Shown in pieces: positions 40,533 to 48,909 of a DNA stretch of 64,000 nucleotides. Location: the NCBI RefSeq assembly GCF_030150205.1, contig NZ_JASLGT010000008.1:372001-436000 (forward strand). Reading direction: 5' to 3'. The first letter of the stretch is position 1; every line of letters starts with the position of its first letter. The translations under genes and the position numbers were made by a program. The notes beneath the pieces were generated by a model. That model had not been told where the DNA came from. It ran no database searches and worked only from the letters and a program-made list of their open reading frames with translations. Origin of the DNA: Niabella sp. (GTDB taxonomy: Bacteria; Bacteroidota; Bacteroidia; Chitinophagales; Chitinophagaceae).

Positions 40533-41435
40533 ATGAAGATCCATCTGATCAAAACCCTACTATTTGCAACCGCGCTGCTAACCCGGTTTGCAACCGCAGC
40601 ACAGGAAAAAGACCTCTGTTTTCCCTTTGAATTAACCGCCCAGAACAATTTGTCTGTTCCCGTCCGGTTAAACGGAACCGACAGCCTGCGCCTGATGTTT
40701 CATTTTGCAGCAGATGCCGTAACCTTAACCACAGCCACTACCCAAAAGATCCGTTCCGTTCGGTTTGAAACGACCGACAGTGTTTCCAGCTGGGGCGGCA
40801 CAGGCAATACCTCCCGCTTTAGCAGCAACAACACCCTCCAGATCGGAGATCGTACCTGGGAGCAGCTTCCGGTATGGGAAGATCAATACTCGGGAACGGG
40901 TACAGACGGCAAATTCGGGCCGCACCTTTTTAATAAAAAGGCGCTGTTTATCAACTTTGATAAACGACAAATCACCGTAAGCGATCATGTCCCCGTAAAA
41001 GGCTATCAAAAATTTAAACTGATCCACAAACACGGAATGCTGTTTATAGAAGCCGCAATGCATGTTGGCCGCAACACCTATTTGAACCAATACCTCCTGC
41101 ATACCGGCTATTCCGGCGACCTGTTGCTGGACGATGCTTTTGTAGTAAAAAATCATTTTAACAGCCTGCTTAAAGTAACCGAAACAAACGCATTAAAGGA
41201 CGCCTTTGGCAATATTGTAAAAGTGCAGAAAGCCACTGTTCCGCAATTAACTATCGGCCGCTTCCGTTTTAACCATGTACCGGTCGGTTTCTTCGAAGGA
41301 AAACTGGGCACCCAGCAAATGAGTTTTATGGGCGCCGATCTGCTAAAACGGTTCAACCTCATTATCGACGCAGAACGGCAGTATATTTATCTGAAACCTA
41401 ATAAACTTCACGGCACTGTTTTCTTTAAGGGATAA
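40533..41435 (+). CDS. Secreted retropepsin-like (clan AA) protein lacking catalytic aspartates
   Basis: 300-aa exported protein. ATG 40533 begins the signal peptide MKIHLIKTLLFATALLTRFA. The mature protein has two repeats of a retropepsin-type lobe: PFELTAQNNLSVPVRLNGT with RLMFHFAADAVTLTTA (H57), and NTYLNQYLLHTGYSGDLLLD (H190), each followed by a second strand pair (LQIGDRTWEQLPVW; LTIGRFRFNHVPVGFFEGKLG) and GADLLKRFNLIIDAERQYIYL. In active members the positions of H57 and H190 are Asp in D-T/S-G. It is thus probably a binding protein or inactive paralogue. Family call from motif pattern. Confidence 0.72.
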   Translation: MKIHLIKTLLFATALLTRFATAAQEKDLCFPFELTAQNNLSVPVRLNGTDSLRLMFHFAADAVTLTTATTQKIRSVRFETTDSVSSWGGTGNTSRFSSNNTLQIGDRTWEQLPVWEDQYSGTGTDGKFGPHLFNKKALFINFDKRQITVSDHVPVKGYQKFKLIHKHGMLFIEAAMHVGRNTYLNQYLLHTGYSGDLLLDDAFVVKNHFNSLLKVTETNALKDAFGNIVKVQKATVPQLTIGRFRFNHVPVGFFEGKLGTQQMSFMGADLLKRFNLIIDAERQYIYLKPNKLHGTVFFKG

Positions 41436-41580
41436 ACAGGCGGGTTACTTTTTTTCTCCGGCGGTATTAACTCCTGCTATGCGTGCTCAATAACTACATA
41501 TCGTCTGTTTTTTTTGCCATACTCCCGCCCGGAGCGTTCTGTATATCGCAATTTTTCATTTTTTATATTATTTTTTCTGA

Positions 41581-41601
41581 CTGTGCAAATACACTGCACA
41601 G
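41581..41601. promoter_or_regulatory. Inverted repeat upstream of rtcB
   Basis: CTGTGCA-AATACAC-TGCACAG, perfect 7-bp arms with a 7-nt spacer, 60 bp before the rtcB ATG, in an AT-rich stretch. A candidate operator. No regulator gene is adjacent. Confidence 0.45.
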
Positions 41602-41660
41602 CAATGTTTCAATTTTGTTTTTGAGCATACAACAACCTTTTATTATTAAAAAACACTCTA

Positions 41661-43097
41661 ATGAGTAAATTAAAATTAACCGGAAAAGAATTAAGACAAC
41701 TGGGGTATCCCGAAGGTCCGGTCATCAGCATTGCTATGAACCTGGTGCAAAAGCATTATAAATATGAATCCAAAGAGCAGGCGCTGGACCTTTTAAAAGC
41801 GGTGTTACAGGGGCCTTCCGGCTTTTTGTCCGATCCGGTGCTGGCGGCGGTAGCACAGCAATTGGTACCGCCACCGCCCAAAGAAACCGATGGCATCGAC
41901 GTATCCCTGAACCAGTCCGGGATCGCCTTTAATATTTTCGGACGGGAACATATTGAAGAAGGCGCCCTTGCCCAGATGTACACGGCAGCAAAACTACCGG
42001 TTTCCATTGCCGGCGCCCTGATGCCCGACGCCCATTATGGTTACGGGTTACCGATTGGTGGCGTACTGGCCACCCGGAACGCGGTGATCCCCTATGGTGT
42101 AGGGGTAGACATTGGCTGCCGGATGTGCCTGAGCCTTTTCGATATCGATCCAAAGGAGCTGACCAACCGCGAACATTATTTTGTACGGGAGTTGAATGAA
42201 GCTACCTTATTTGGAAGCGGTGCCCAGTTTACAAGAGCCGAGGACCACGCGGTAATGGACCACGAAGCATTTCAGCAATTGTCTTTCTTAAAGGAGCTGC
42301 ACGGCCGTGCCTGGAAACAATTGGGCAGCAGCGGCAGCGGTAATCATTTTGTTGAATTTGGTATTGTGGAAATTGATGAAGCGGATGCCATCCTACAAAT
42401 ACCTCCGGGGCCCTACCTGGGATTATTATCGCACTCCGGCTCCCGCGCGCTGGGAGCGGCCATTGCCAATCATTATACAAAGATCGCCATCAGCAAAAGA
42501 CGGCTGCCGCAGGATGCGAAAAACCTGGCCTGGCTGGATCTGAATGAGCAGGAAGGACAAGAATACTGGCTGGCGATGAACCTGGCAGGGGACTATGCGT
42601 CTGCCTGTCACCACATCATTCATGCAAAAATTGCCAAACAGCTGGGGCGTAAACCGCTAAAAATGGTGGAGAACCATCACAACTTCGCCTGGAAGGAACA
42701 GCTCGATGGTGAAGAAGTGATCGTACACCGGAAAGGGGCCACACCTGCCGGGAAAGATGTGTTGGGTATTATTCCGGGCAGCATGACCGCTGCGGGCTTT
42801 ATTGTAAAAGGCCGTGGTGAAACCGCTGCCATCAACTCCGCATCGCATGGTGCCGGCCGTAAAATGAGCCGCAGCCGGGCCTTGCAGAGCATTACGGATG
42901 CCGATCTGAAAAAGGAACTGTCTAAACATGGCGTAAAGCTGATCAGTGCCGGTCTGGATGAAGCGCCCTTTGCCTATAAAGACATTGAGGTGGTGATGAA
43001 AAGTCAGCGGGCATTGGTAGATGTGGTTGGCAAATTCACTCCGAAAATTGTGAAAATGGCCGGCGATAAAATAAGGAAATGGCAGGAGAAGGAGTAA
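41661..43097 (+). CDS. rtcB: RtcB-type RNA ligase
   Basis: 478-aa GTP/Mn-dependent RNA ligase joining 3'-phosphate or 2',3'-cyclic-phosphate ends to 5'-OH ends. Signatures: MPDAHYGYGLPIGGVLAT, GVGVDIGCRM with D150 and the metal-ligand C153, GSGNHFVEFG, VENHHNFAWKE, GSMTAAGFIVKG and SASHGAGRKMSR with H396, the expected guanylylated histidine. Full length. There is no archease gene beside it. In enterobacteria rtcB is induced by RtcR; here the only visible regulatory mark is an inverted repeat at 41581-41601. Confidence 0.97.
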   Translation: MSKLKLTGKELRQLGYPEGPVISIAMNLVQKHYKYESKEQALDLLKAVLQGPSGFLSDPVLAAVAQQLVPPPPKETDGIDVSLNQSGIAFNIFGREHIEEGALAQMYTAAKLPVSIAGALMPDAHYGYGLPIGGVLATRNAVIPYGVGVDIGCRMCLSLFDIDPKELTNREHYFVRELNEATLFGSGAQFTRAEDHAVMDHEAFQQLSFLKELHGRAWKQLGSSGSGNHFVEFGIVEIDEADAILQIPPGPYLGLLSHSGSRALGAAIANHYTKIAISKRRLPQDAKNLAWLDLNEQEGQEYWLAMNLAGDYASACHHIIHAKIAKQLGRKPLKMVENHHNFAWKEQLDGEEVIVHRKGATPAGKDVLGIIPGSMTAAGFIVKGRGETAAINSASHGAGRKMSRSRALQSITDADLKKELSKHGVKLISAGLDEAPFAYKDIEVVMKSQRALVDVVGKFTPKIVKMAGDKIRKWQEKE

Positions 43098-43359
43098 TAT
43101 TATAAACCGCGGAGAACGGGAGGGCATGGAGCTTCGCCGGGAGTTATGTGGCGCTATTCCCGCCGTTCCTTGCCCGCTGCGGTTCCCTATGAACCGCGAG
43201 ATGCCCGGATACGAGGAGCCGCCGGTAGATGTTGAAACCACATCGGCGCTCCGCTCTCTGCGGTAAAAAAAGAAGGGCCATGCTGCCGGGCCACGGCTTT
43301 ACTGATTTTTTATGGCGGTATAGAAAAAGCCTGTTAATTTAGGCCTCAAATAATAACGC
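43098..43359. repeat. Intergenic AACCGCRGAG repeats, two units head to tail with internal palindrome
   Basis: 43105-43185 begins AACCGCGGAGAACGGGAG and ends CCGCTGCGGTTC; 43191-43266 begins GAACCGCGAGATGCCC and ends CGCTCTCTGCGGTA. Each unit is thus bounded by inverted ends, and the junction forms the perfect palindrome GCGGTTC-CCTAT-GAACCGC (43179-43197). No gene in the gap. Confidence 0.7.
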
Positions 43360-45534
43360 ATGAATTTTTCTTTCAGAAGCACCTTTTTAATACTGGGTAT
43401 TCTTGTTTTTTCGGCAGGCACGGCCATTGCCCAAAAACTTCAATGGACACCGGATGGCCAGCGTTTTTACAGCTTTTCGGAAAAAGGCATTGCGGCCATC
43501 GATCCGGTGCAGCCAGCAAATAACCAGGTGTTCATGACGGAACAGGAGCTTACGCCCGCAGGAGCCTCCAAAGCACTCACCGTGCAAAGCTTCACCATTT
43601 CGCCCGATGGCAACCAGATCCTGTTATTTGCCAATACCCGACGCGTATGGCGCGAAAATACCCGGGGCGATTACTGGGTATTTGACCGCAGCGCCAAAAA
43701 ACTGACCCGGCTGGGAAAAGGACACCCGGAGTCCTCCCTGATGTTTGCCAAATTTTCACCGGATGGTAAAAAAGTGGCGTATGTTTCACAACACAATATC
43801 TACATAGAAAACCTGGCGGATCAGCAACAAACGCCGGTAACAACAGATGGAACGGACCGGCTGATAAACGGAACCTTTGACTGGGCTTATGAAGAAGAGT
43901 TTGGTTGCCAGGACGGATTCCGCTGGTCGCCCGATGGCACCCGCATGGCCTATTGGAAACTGGATGCCCGCCGCATCCGGAATTTCCTCATGATCAACAA
44001 TACCGATTCGCTCTATCCGTTCACCATCCCGGTAGAATATCCAAAGGTTGGCCAGGATCCCAGCTCCTGTACAATCTGGTTCTATGACGTAGCCAGCGGT
44101 AAAACAAGACCGGCCACCGTTGAAGGCGATCCCGTACAACATTATATACCCCGTATGGAATGGGCGCCCAAAGGACAATCGATCATCCTGCAGCAATTGA
44201 ACCGCCGGCAGAATGATAGCCGTATTTTCCTGGTGGATGCCGCTACTGCACAGTCGAAACAAATCTACCAGGAAACCGATGCCGCCTGGATCGATATTAA
44301 AAGCCGGTGGAACGATAATGATCCCGGTGGCTGGGACTGGATCAATGATAAAGGCGAATTCCTTTGGCTTTCTGAAAAGAACGGCTGGCGCCAGATCTAC
44401 AAGCTGGATCTTACCGGGAAAGAAACCCTTATTACCAAGGGTGATTATGACATAATCCAGTTCTACCTTTATGATGCTCCTACACAGACCATCTATTTTT
44501 CGGCGTCTCCGGATAACGCCACGCAAAACTACCTGTATAAGGTTGGTATCAGCAATGGAAAAGCAACCCGGGTAACGCCTCAAAACCTGAGCGGCACCAA
44601 TAAGTACACCATTTCACCCAATGGGAAAATAGCGATCCTGAACCACAGCAGCGCTTCCGAACTGGCCAACGGATCTATTGTAAGCCTTCCGGGCCACCGG
44701 GAGCTGGCCCAAGCCAGGAGCCTGATGGCCTTGAGTTCCGGCGATCCCAAAGCTGAATTTTTTAAGGTTAAAACCGCCGATGGTATTGAGCTGGATGGGT
44801 GGATGGTAAAACCCGTACCCTTTGATCCAGCAAAAAAATACCCGGTCGTTTTCTACGTATACGGAGAGCCGGCATCTCAAACCGTGCTGGACAATTTCGG
44901 AGCCGGAAAGAATTTTCTTTACAATGGTAATATGGCCCGGGACGGTTATGTATACATCTCCCTGGAAAACCGGGGTGCTCCGGCTCCTAAAGGAAGCCAG
45001 TGGCGTAAAGCTATTTACCGGAATATCGGCCGCATCAATATCCGCGACCAGGCCATGGGCGCCAAAGAAATTTTAAAATGGAATTTTATCGACACCAGCC
45101 GGGTAGCCGTATGGGGATGGAGCGGTGGCGGCTCCTCTACCCTCAACCTGCTGTTCCAGTACCCGGAGATCTATAAGACCGGCATCGCTATTGCGGCCGT
45201 TACCAACCAGCTCCTTTATGACAATATCTACCAGGAACGCTATATGGGTGTACCTGTAACCAGCAATGAAGATTTTGTAAAAGGCTCTCCTATCACGTAT
45301 GCCAAAAACCTCCGGGGCAACCTGCTCTATATTCATGGCACCGGCGATGATAATGTGCACTACCAGAATGCAGAGTTGCTCATCAATGAGCTGATCCGGC
45401 AGGGCAAACAGTTCCAGCTGATGAGCTATCCCAACCGTACGCATTCCATTGCTGAAGGCGACGGCACCCGCGAGCATCTTTCCGTACTTTATACCAATTA
45501 TTTAAAAATCTATTGTCCGCCTGGGGGAAGGTAG
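43360..45534 (+). CDS. Dipeptidyl peptidase IV-type S9 peptidase
   Basis: 724-aa exported exopeptidase of subfamily S9B. Signal peptide ends near TAIAQ; N-terminal beta propeller (about 40-490) with the DPP-IV marker FDWAYEEEFGCQDGFRWSPD (the two Glu that bind the substrate amino terminus), and the C-terminal alpha/beta hydrolase (about 495-724): S588 in WGWSGGGSSTLNLL, Asp in HGTGDDNVHYQNAE, His in YPNRTHSIAEGD. It removes X-Pro dipeptides in the periplasm. Monocistronic. Confidence 0.96.
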   Translation: MNFSFRSTFLILGILVFSAGTAIAQKLQWTPDGQRFYSFSEKGIAAIDPVQPANNQVFMTEQELTPAGASKALTVQSFTISPDGNQILLFANTRRVWRENTRGDYWVFDRSAKKLTRLGKGHPESSLMFAKFSPDGKKVAYVSQHNIYIENLADQQQTPVTTDGTDRLINGTFDWAYEEEFGCQDGFRWSPDGTRMAYWKLDARRIRNFLMINNTDSLYPFTIPVEYPKVGQDPSSCTIWFYDVASGKTRPATVEGDPVQHYIPRMEWAPKGQSIILQQLNRRQNDSRIFLVDAATAQSKQIYQETDAAWIDIKSRWNDNDPGGWDWINDKGEFLWLSEKNGWRQIYKLDLTGKETLITKGDYDIIQFYLYDAPTQTIYFSASPDNATQNYLYKVGISNGKATRVTPQNLSGTNKYTISPNGKIAILNHSSASELANGSIVSLPGHRELAQARSLMALSSGDPKAEFFKVKTADGIELDGWMVKPVPFDPAKKYPVVFYVYGEPASQTVLDNFGAGKNFLYNGNMARDGYVYISLENRGAPAPKGSQWRKAIYRNIGRINIRDQAMGAKEILKWNFIDTSRVAVWGWSGGGSSTLNLLFQYPEIYKTGIAIAAVTNQLLYDNIYQERYMGVPVTSNEDFVKGSPITYAKNLRGNLLYIHGTGDDNVHYQNAELLINELIRQGKQFQLMSYPNRTHSIAEGDGTREHLSVLYTNYLKIYCPPGGR

Positions 45535-45768
45535 GAAAGCACATTCCTGGTTCAAGGAGACGGGGAGAACTTCTGGGACGTGGAGACACAAGAACCACCT
45601 CGTCTTTCTGGCGAACCGCCCCGGCAGTCTTTGCTCCCTTGCGCTGTTGCGTGAAATAAGAACCGCTAAGACTGAAAGACACCAAAAAACACAAAGAGAA
45701 ACTTAAACTTAATGCAGCTTTGAACCTTGGCGAACCGGAACAGCATCTTATCCCGTCTGCACAAAACC
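45535..45768. repeat. Intergenic stretch with ACCGCTAAGAC/ACACAAAGAG phrases
   Basis: Contains GAACCGCTAAGACTGAAAGA followed by CACCAAAAAACACAAAGAGA, reading like the ACCGCTAAG/CACAAAG phrase repeats that also decorate other gaps. No gene. Confidence 0.45.
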
Positions 45769-45784
45769 ATTGACAAATGTCAAT
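45769..45784. promoter_or_regulatory. Inverted repeat upstream of the DUF4345 gene
   Basis: ATTGACA-AA-TGTCAAT, perfect 7-bp arms, 22 bp upstream of the -7 box at 45806, hence in the place of the -33 region. A typical position and size for a TetR/MarR-type operator. Confidence 0.45.
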
Positions 45785-45805
45785 AGTTTCCAAAAAAGGC
45801 CTGGA

Positions 45806-45813
45806 TATTTTTG
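45806..45813 (+). promoter_or_regulatory. -7 promoter element (TATTTTTG)
   Basis: TATTTTTG matches TAnnTTTG, 20 bp before the ATG at 45833. Confidence 0.5.
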
Positions 45814-45832
45814 CATCCTAAACAACAACAAG

Positions 45833-46243
45833 ATGAAAAAAATATTCAGTTATGCCGGTTATGGATTTGTTTGTATCTCCGCGTTAAGTCTTGCATGGGT
45901 TGCGGCCCTGGCCTGGTACAATCCCCAATCGGTGATGGACCTGGTGCATGTAACGCTGAACAATACCGATGCCTTAAGCTCCATCAGGGGCGTGTACGGG
46001 GGCGTGGGCTTTTCCATCATCGCTGTACTGCTTTATGTAATGCGCCGGAACCTGGCCCATGCGCTGCTTTTCCTGACGCTGTTCTGGCTGCTCTATGCCT
46101 TATCAAGACTGGTTACCATCTGGGCAAACGGAGCACTAGGCAGCTTTGGCAGCAACTGGCTCACCATCGAAACCACCTTTGGCATTTTGGCACTGGTGCT
46201 TTACCTGGGCAACCGGAAATCAGCTCATGCAACACCATGCTAA
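45833..46243 (+). CDS. DUF4345-type small membrane protein
   Basis: 136-aa integral membrane protein with four predicted helices (about residues 5-28, 48-68, 75-97 and 105-127). The ATG at 45833 is chosen by the promoter above and the start MKKIFSYAGYGFVCISALSL. The pattern SIRGVYGGVGFSIIAVLLYV and RLVTIWANGALGSFGSNWLT fits DUF4345. Function unknown. Confidence 0.78.
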   Translation: MKKIFSYAGYGFVCISALSLAWVAALAWYNPQSVMDLVHVTLNNTDALSSIRGVYGGVGFSIIAVLLYVMRRNLAHALLFLTLFWLLYALSRLVTIWANGALGSFGSNWLTIETTFGILALVLYLGNRKSAHATPC

Positions 46244-46420
46244 TGCTCAATAATTATTCTACATTAACCGGGGAGCGTCTATGGCGTTCCTTTGCTTTTT
46301 GCAGCACCTTGTTAAAATGTTTATAAATGATCCGTGAACGGCATTACGCATGCATACAGAGCTGACATCTTTGTTAACTTCATACACTCCTGCTATTCTA
46401 AAACCTAAATATGCACATGT

Positions 46421-47260
46421 ATGAGATACACGATTTTACTTGCCCTGGTATTATTTGTAATAGCCTGTAATGCCCCGGGGGGCATCGCTCCGGATATTAA
46501 AAAATCCCTTTCAGCCAGAGATACCCTGCATTTTTATTCAAAAAATGTGAAGGACTCCTTTACCATCTATGTAAATCTTCCTGCCGATTATTTAGCAGAC
46601 AGCAGCAAACATTTCCCGGTAGTTTATCTGCTGGATGCCAATCTCTATTTTGATATCATGGCCACCGTACTCAACAACTATACAGCAGTGGGACTTGCAC
46701 CTCCGGTGATCCTCGCAGGCATCGGCTACAAAGATTTTCAAACAATGGACTCGCTCCGGAACAGGGATTATACATTTCCCACGGCGATTCCTGAATATGA
46801 GATGCCGGTAAGCGGAGGCGCTCCTCAATTCCTGAACTTCATCAACACGGAGCTGGCTCCTGCCATTGACAAACGATTCAGAACGGATACGCTGCAACAA
46901 ACATTGATGGGCCACTCATTGGGTGGCTATTTTACCTGCTATGCGTTGCAGCAGCGACTGGCCGGCAAACAATACCGGTTCAGGAATTATATTGCAGCAA
47001 GCCCTTCCTTACATTACAACAACTACTTCCTGCCGAATGAACTTAAAAAAGCGGTTCCGGTACAGCACGACAGTCTTAATGTTTACATCACCTTTGGTGG
47101 CCTGGAAAAACAGGATAGCCTTTGCCGCCAACTTCCCTTGTTACTTCCATCAGGCATCACAAAAAAGATCGACATCTATTCTGCCTTAGATCATATGGAC
47201 ACACAGCTACCGTCTTTTGTTAAAGGTCTTCAGTGGCAGGCGGAAGCCTCGAAGCCATAA
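46421..47260 (+). CDS. Esterase-D-like alpha/beta hydrolase lipoprotein
   Basis: 279-aa putative serine esterase of the PF00756 (esterase D/enterochelin esterase-like) family. Lipobox VIAC at residues 13-16; DSFTIYVNLPADYLADSSKH and FPVVYLLDANLYFDIMATVL are the usual N-terminal part; nucleophile S166 in LMGHSLGGYFTCYAL; YSALDHMDTQLPSF supplies the His region. Reported activities in the family range from siderophore esters to acyl sugars; not specified here. Followed by a strong terminator. Confidence 0.9.
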   Translation: MRYTILLALVLFVIACNAPGGIAPDIKKSLSARDTLHFYSKNVKDSFTIYVNLPADYLADSSKHFPVVYLLDANLYFDIMATVLNNYTAVGLAPPVILAGIGYKDFQTMDSLRNRDYTFPTAIPEYEMPVSGGAPQFLNFINTELAPAIDKRFRTDTLQQTLMGHSLGGYFTCYALQQRLAGKQYRFRNYIAASPSLHYNNYFLPNELKKAVPVQHDSLNVYITFGGLEKQDSLCRQLPLLLPSGITKKIDIYSALDHMDTQLPSFVKGLQWQAEASKP

Positions 47261-47296
47261 AAAAAATACCCGCCAATAACGGCGGGCATTTTTTAA
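47257..47296. terminator. Bidirectional terminator
   Basis: Stem CCCGCC (47269-47274) with GGCGGG (47281-47286), loop AATAAC, followed by CATTTTTT on the plus strand and by TATTTTTTT on the minus strand. It serves the convergent esterase and GH109-like genes. Confidence 0.88.
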
Positions 47297-47313
47297 AATG
47301 AACAGTTTACGTA

Positions 47314-48669
47314 TTAATAATCATCATTGAGCGCAAATACCGGCTTGCGGTACATCCAGTCGCCCCCGGTAAAATCAGGGAACTCCACGGTCTGATGCCC
47401 CAGTGCGATTGATTGTTCGCTCAACGGCGTAATAGCGCTCCAGGTAGCCGCATCATACACGTCCATCTGCGTAGGTTCTTTCCGTTTTGCCGATTCGATG
47501 AATGAATGCATCACAAAGAAGTCCATGCCACCATGACCGGCGCCTTCTGCATCCTTGCCGTATTTTTTCCACAACGGGTGATCGTATTTATCCAGCCACT
47601 CCTGCGCCTTATCCCAGGTGTGGGGTTTGGATACACCTTCTACATAGATACCGCTGTTTACATCCATCCACAGGCCCTTGGTGCCCTGTACCCTAAAGCC
47701 CAGTGAATACGGGCGCGGCAAATTGGTATCATGCTGCAGGATCACCGTTTCACCATTCACACAGCTGATCTGTGTGGTTACAATATCGCCCAGTTTAAAG
47801 TTCACTTTGGCATTCTTATGCGTAGGGCCGCCCACATCCACGATATAATTGTGCAGACCGCGGGATTTTGTAGAAAACGCATTTAAGGATACAAAACGGT
47901 TGCCCCGGTTGATATTGATGTACTGCGCCACAGGTCCAACACCATGGGTAGGATAAAGATCGCCATTGCGCCACACGGAATGATCCGTACGCCAGCGGGA
48001 TTCTGAGTATCCGTCGGTATGGCCGAATTCTACACCCTTTCCGTAAGGCGTTTTACCATCGTTGAATTTCACCCCGCGCAGATCATGCTGGTATCCGCCC
48101 TGCAGGTGCACCAGCTCTCCAAACACATTCTGGCGTACCATATTCAGCACCGCCAGCACATCCCGGCGATAGCATACATTCTCCAGCATCATTACATGCC
48201 CGTTATACCGTTCGGCCGCACGTACCACATCCCAATGGTCCTGCAAGGAGATACCCAGGATCACTTCCGTACCCACATATTTGATACCGGACTCCAGGGC
48301 GCCAATGATCATGGGTTTATGCAGTTCCCAGGGCGTTGCGATCACTACCGCTTCGATGCCTTTTTTTGCATACATATTTTTCCAGTCTTCCGGACCGTTC
48401 GAATAATATACCGGCGCCTTTTTCCCTGCTTTGGAAAATTTTTCCTTAGCGGCTTCAATACACCGCGGATCGATATCGCAAACGCCCACCACTTCCACAT
48501 CATCGCGTTTTAATAAAAGATCCAGGTGCCAGATACCACGGGCGCCCACACCAACGATCGCCACTTTCAGTTTGGTAGCCGCCGTAGGTTTAAACGCCAC
48601 TTCTGATGGCAGAATTGCAACCGAAGCCATGGCCAGGCCGGCGCTTTTTACAAAGTCTTTACGTTTCAT
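47314..48669 (-). CDS. Gfo/Idh/MocA-family protein, GH109-like (exported)
   Basis: 451-aa NAD-dependent oxidoreductase-fold protein close to glycoside hydrolase family 109 (alpha-N-acetylgalactosaminidases that use NAD+ as a catalytic cofactor). Visible: a leader with a hydrophobic stretch (KSAGLAMASVAILPSEVAF; Tat-like double Lys/Arg only in MKRKDF), Rossmann motif VAIVGVGARGIWHLDLLL, VVIATPWELHKPMI, and the GH109-type signature DHSVWRNGDLYPTHGVGPVA and YININRGNRFVSL. Conserved His in the HG motif supports GH109. Whether it hydrolyses or merely oxidises sugars cannot be decided. It lies 240 bp downstream of the GH2 gene on the same strand. Confidence 0.85.
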   Translation of the reverse strand: MKRKDFVKSAGLAMASVAILPSEVAFKPTAATKLKVAIVGVGARGIWHLDLLLKRDDVEVVGVCDIDPRCIEAAKEKFSKAGKKAPVYYSNGPEDWKNMYAKKGIEAVVIATPWELHKPMIIGALESGIKYVGTEVILGISLQDHWDVVRAAERYNGHVMMLENVCYRRDVLAVLNMVRQNVFGELVHLQGGYQHDLRGVKFNDGKTPYGKGVEFGHTDGYSESRWRTDHSVWRNGDLYPTHGVGPVAQYININRGNRFVSLNAFSTKSRGLHNYIVDVGGPTHKNAKVNFKLGDIVTTQISCVNGETVILQHDTNLPRPYSLGFRVQGTKGLWMDVNSGIYVEGVSKPHTWDKAQEWLDKYDHPLWKKYGKDAEGAGHGGMDFFVMHSFIESAKRKEPTQMDVYDAATWSAITPLSEQSIALGHQTVEFPDFTGGDWMYRKPVFALNDDY

Positions 48670-48909
48670 CCGTATGTTATTTTTATGCCCGCCCCGCTGC
48701 CGCGGAGTCGAACGGGTTTTAATGATGCCGCTTCGTTATAGGCCGGCACATTCTTTTTTTGGATTCCGGCCGCTTTCAATAGCCGTCCGGGTGCCGTTGC
48801 AATCTGTAAGATCTAGCAACCAGCAGCCTAAGATAGTCCGAATCACAGAGATCAAAAAGGATCTGTACCGGTTTTTAAAGAGCAACCGTTTGCACAGCCA
48901 CCGCCCTTT

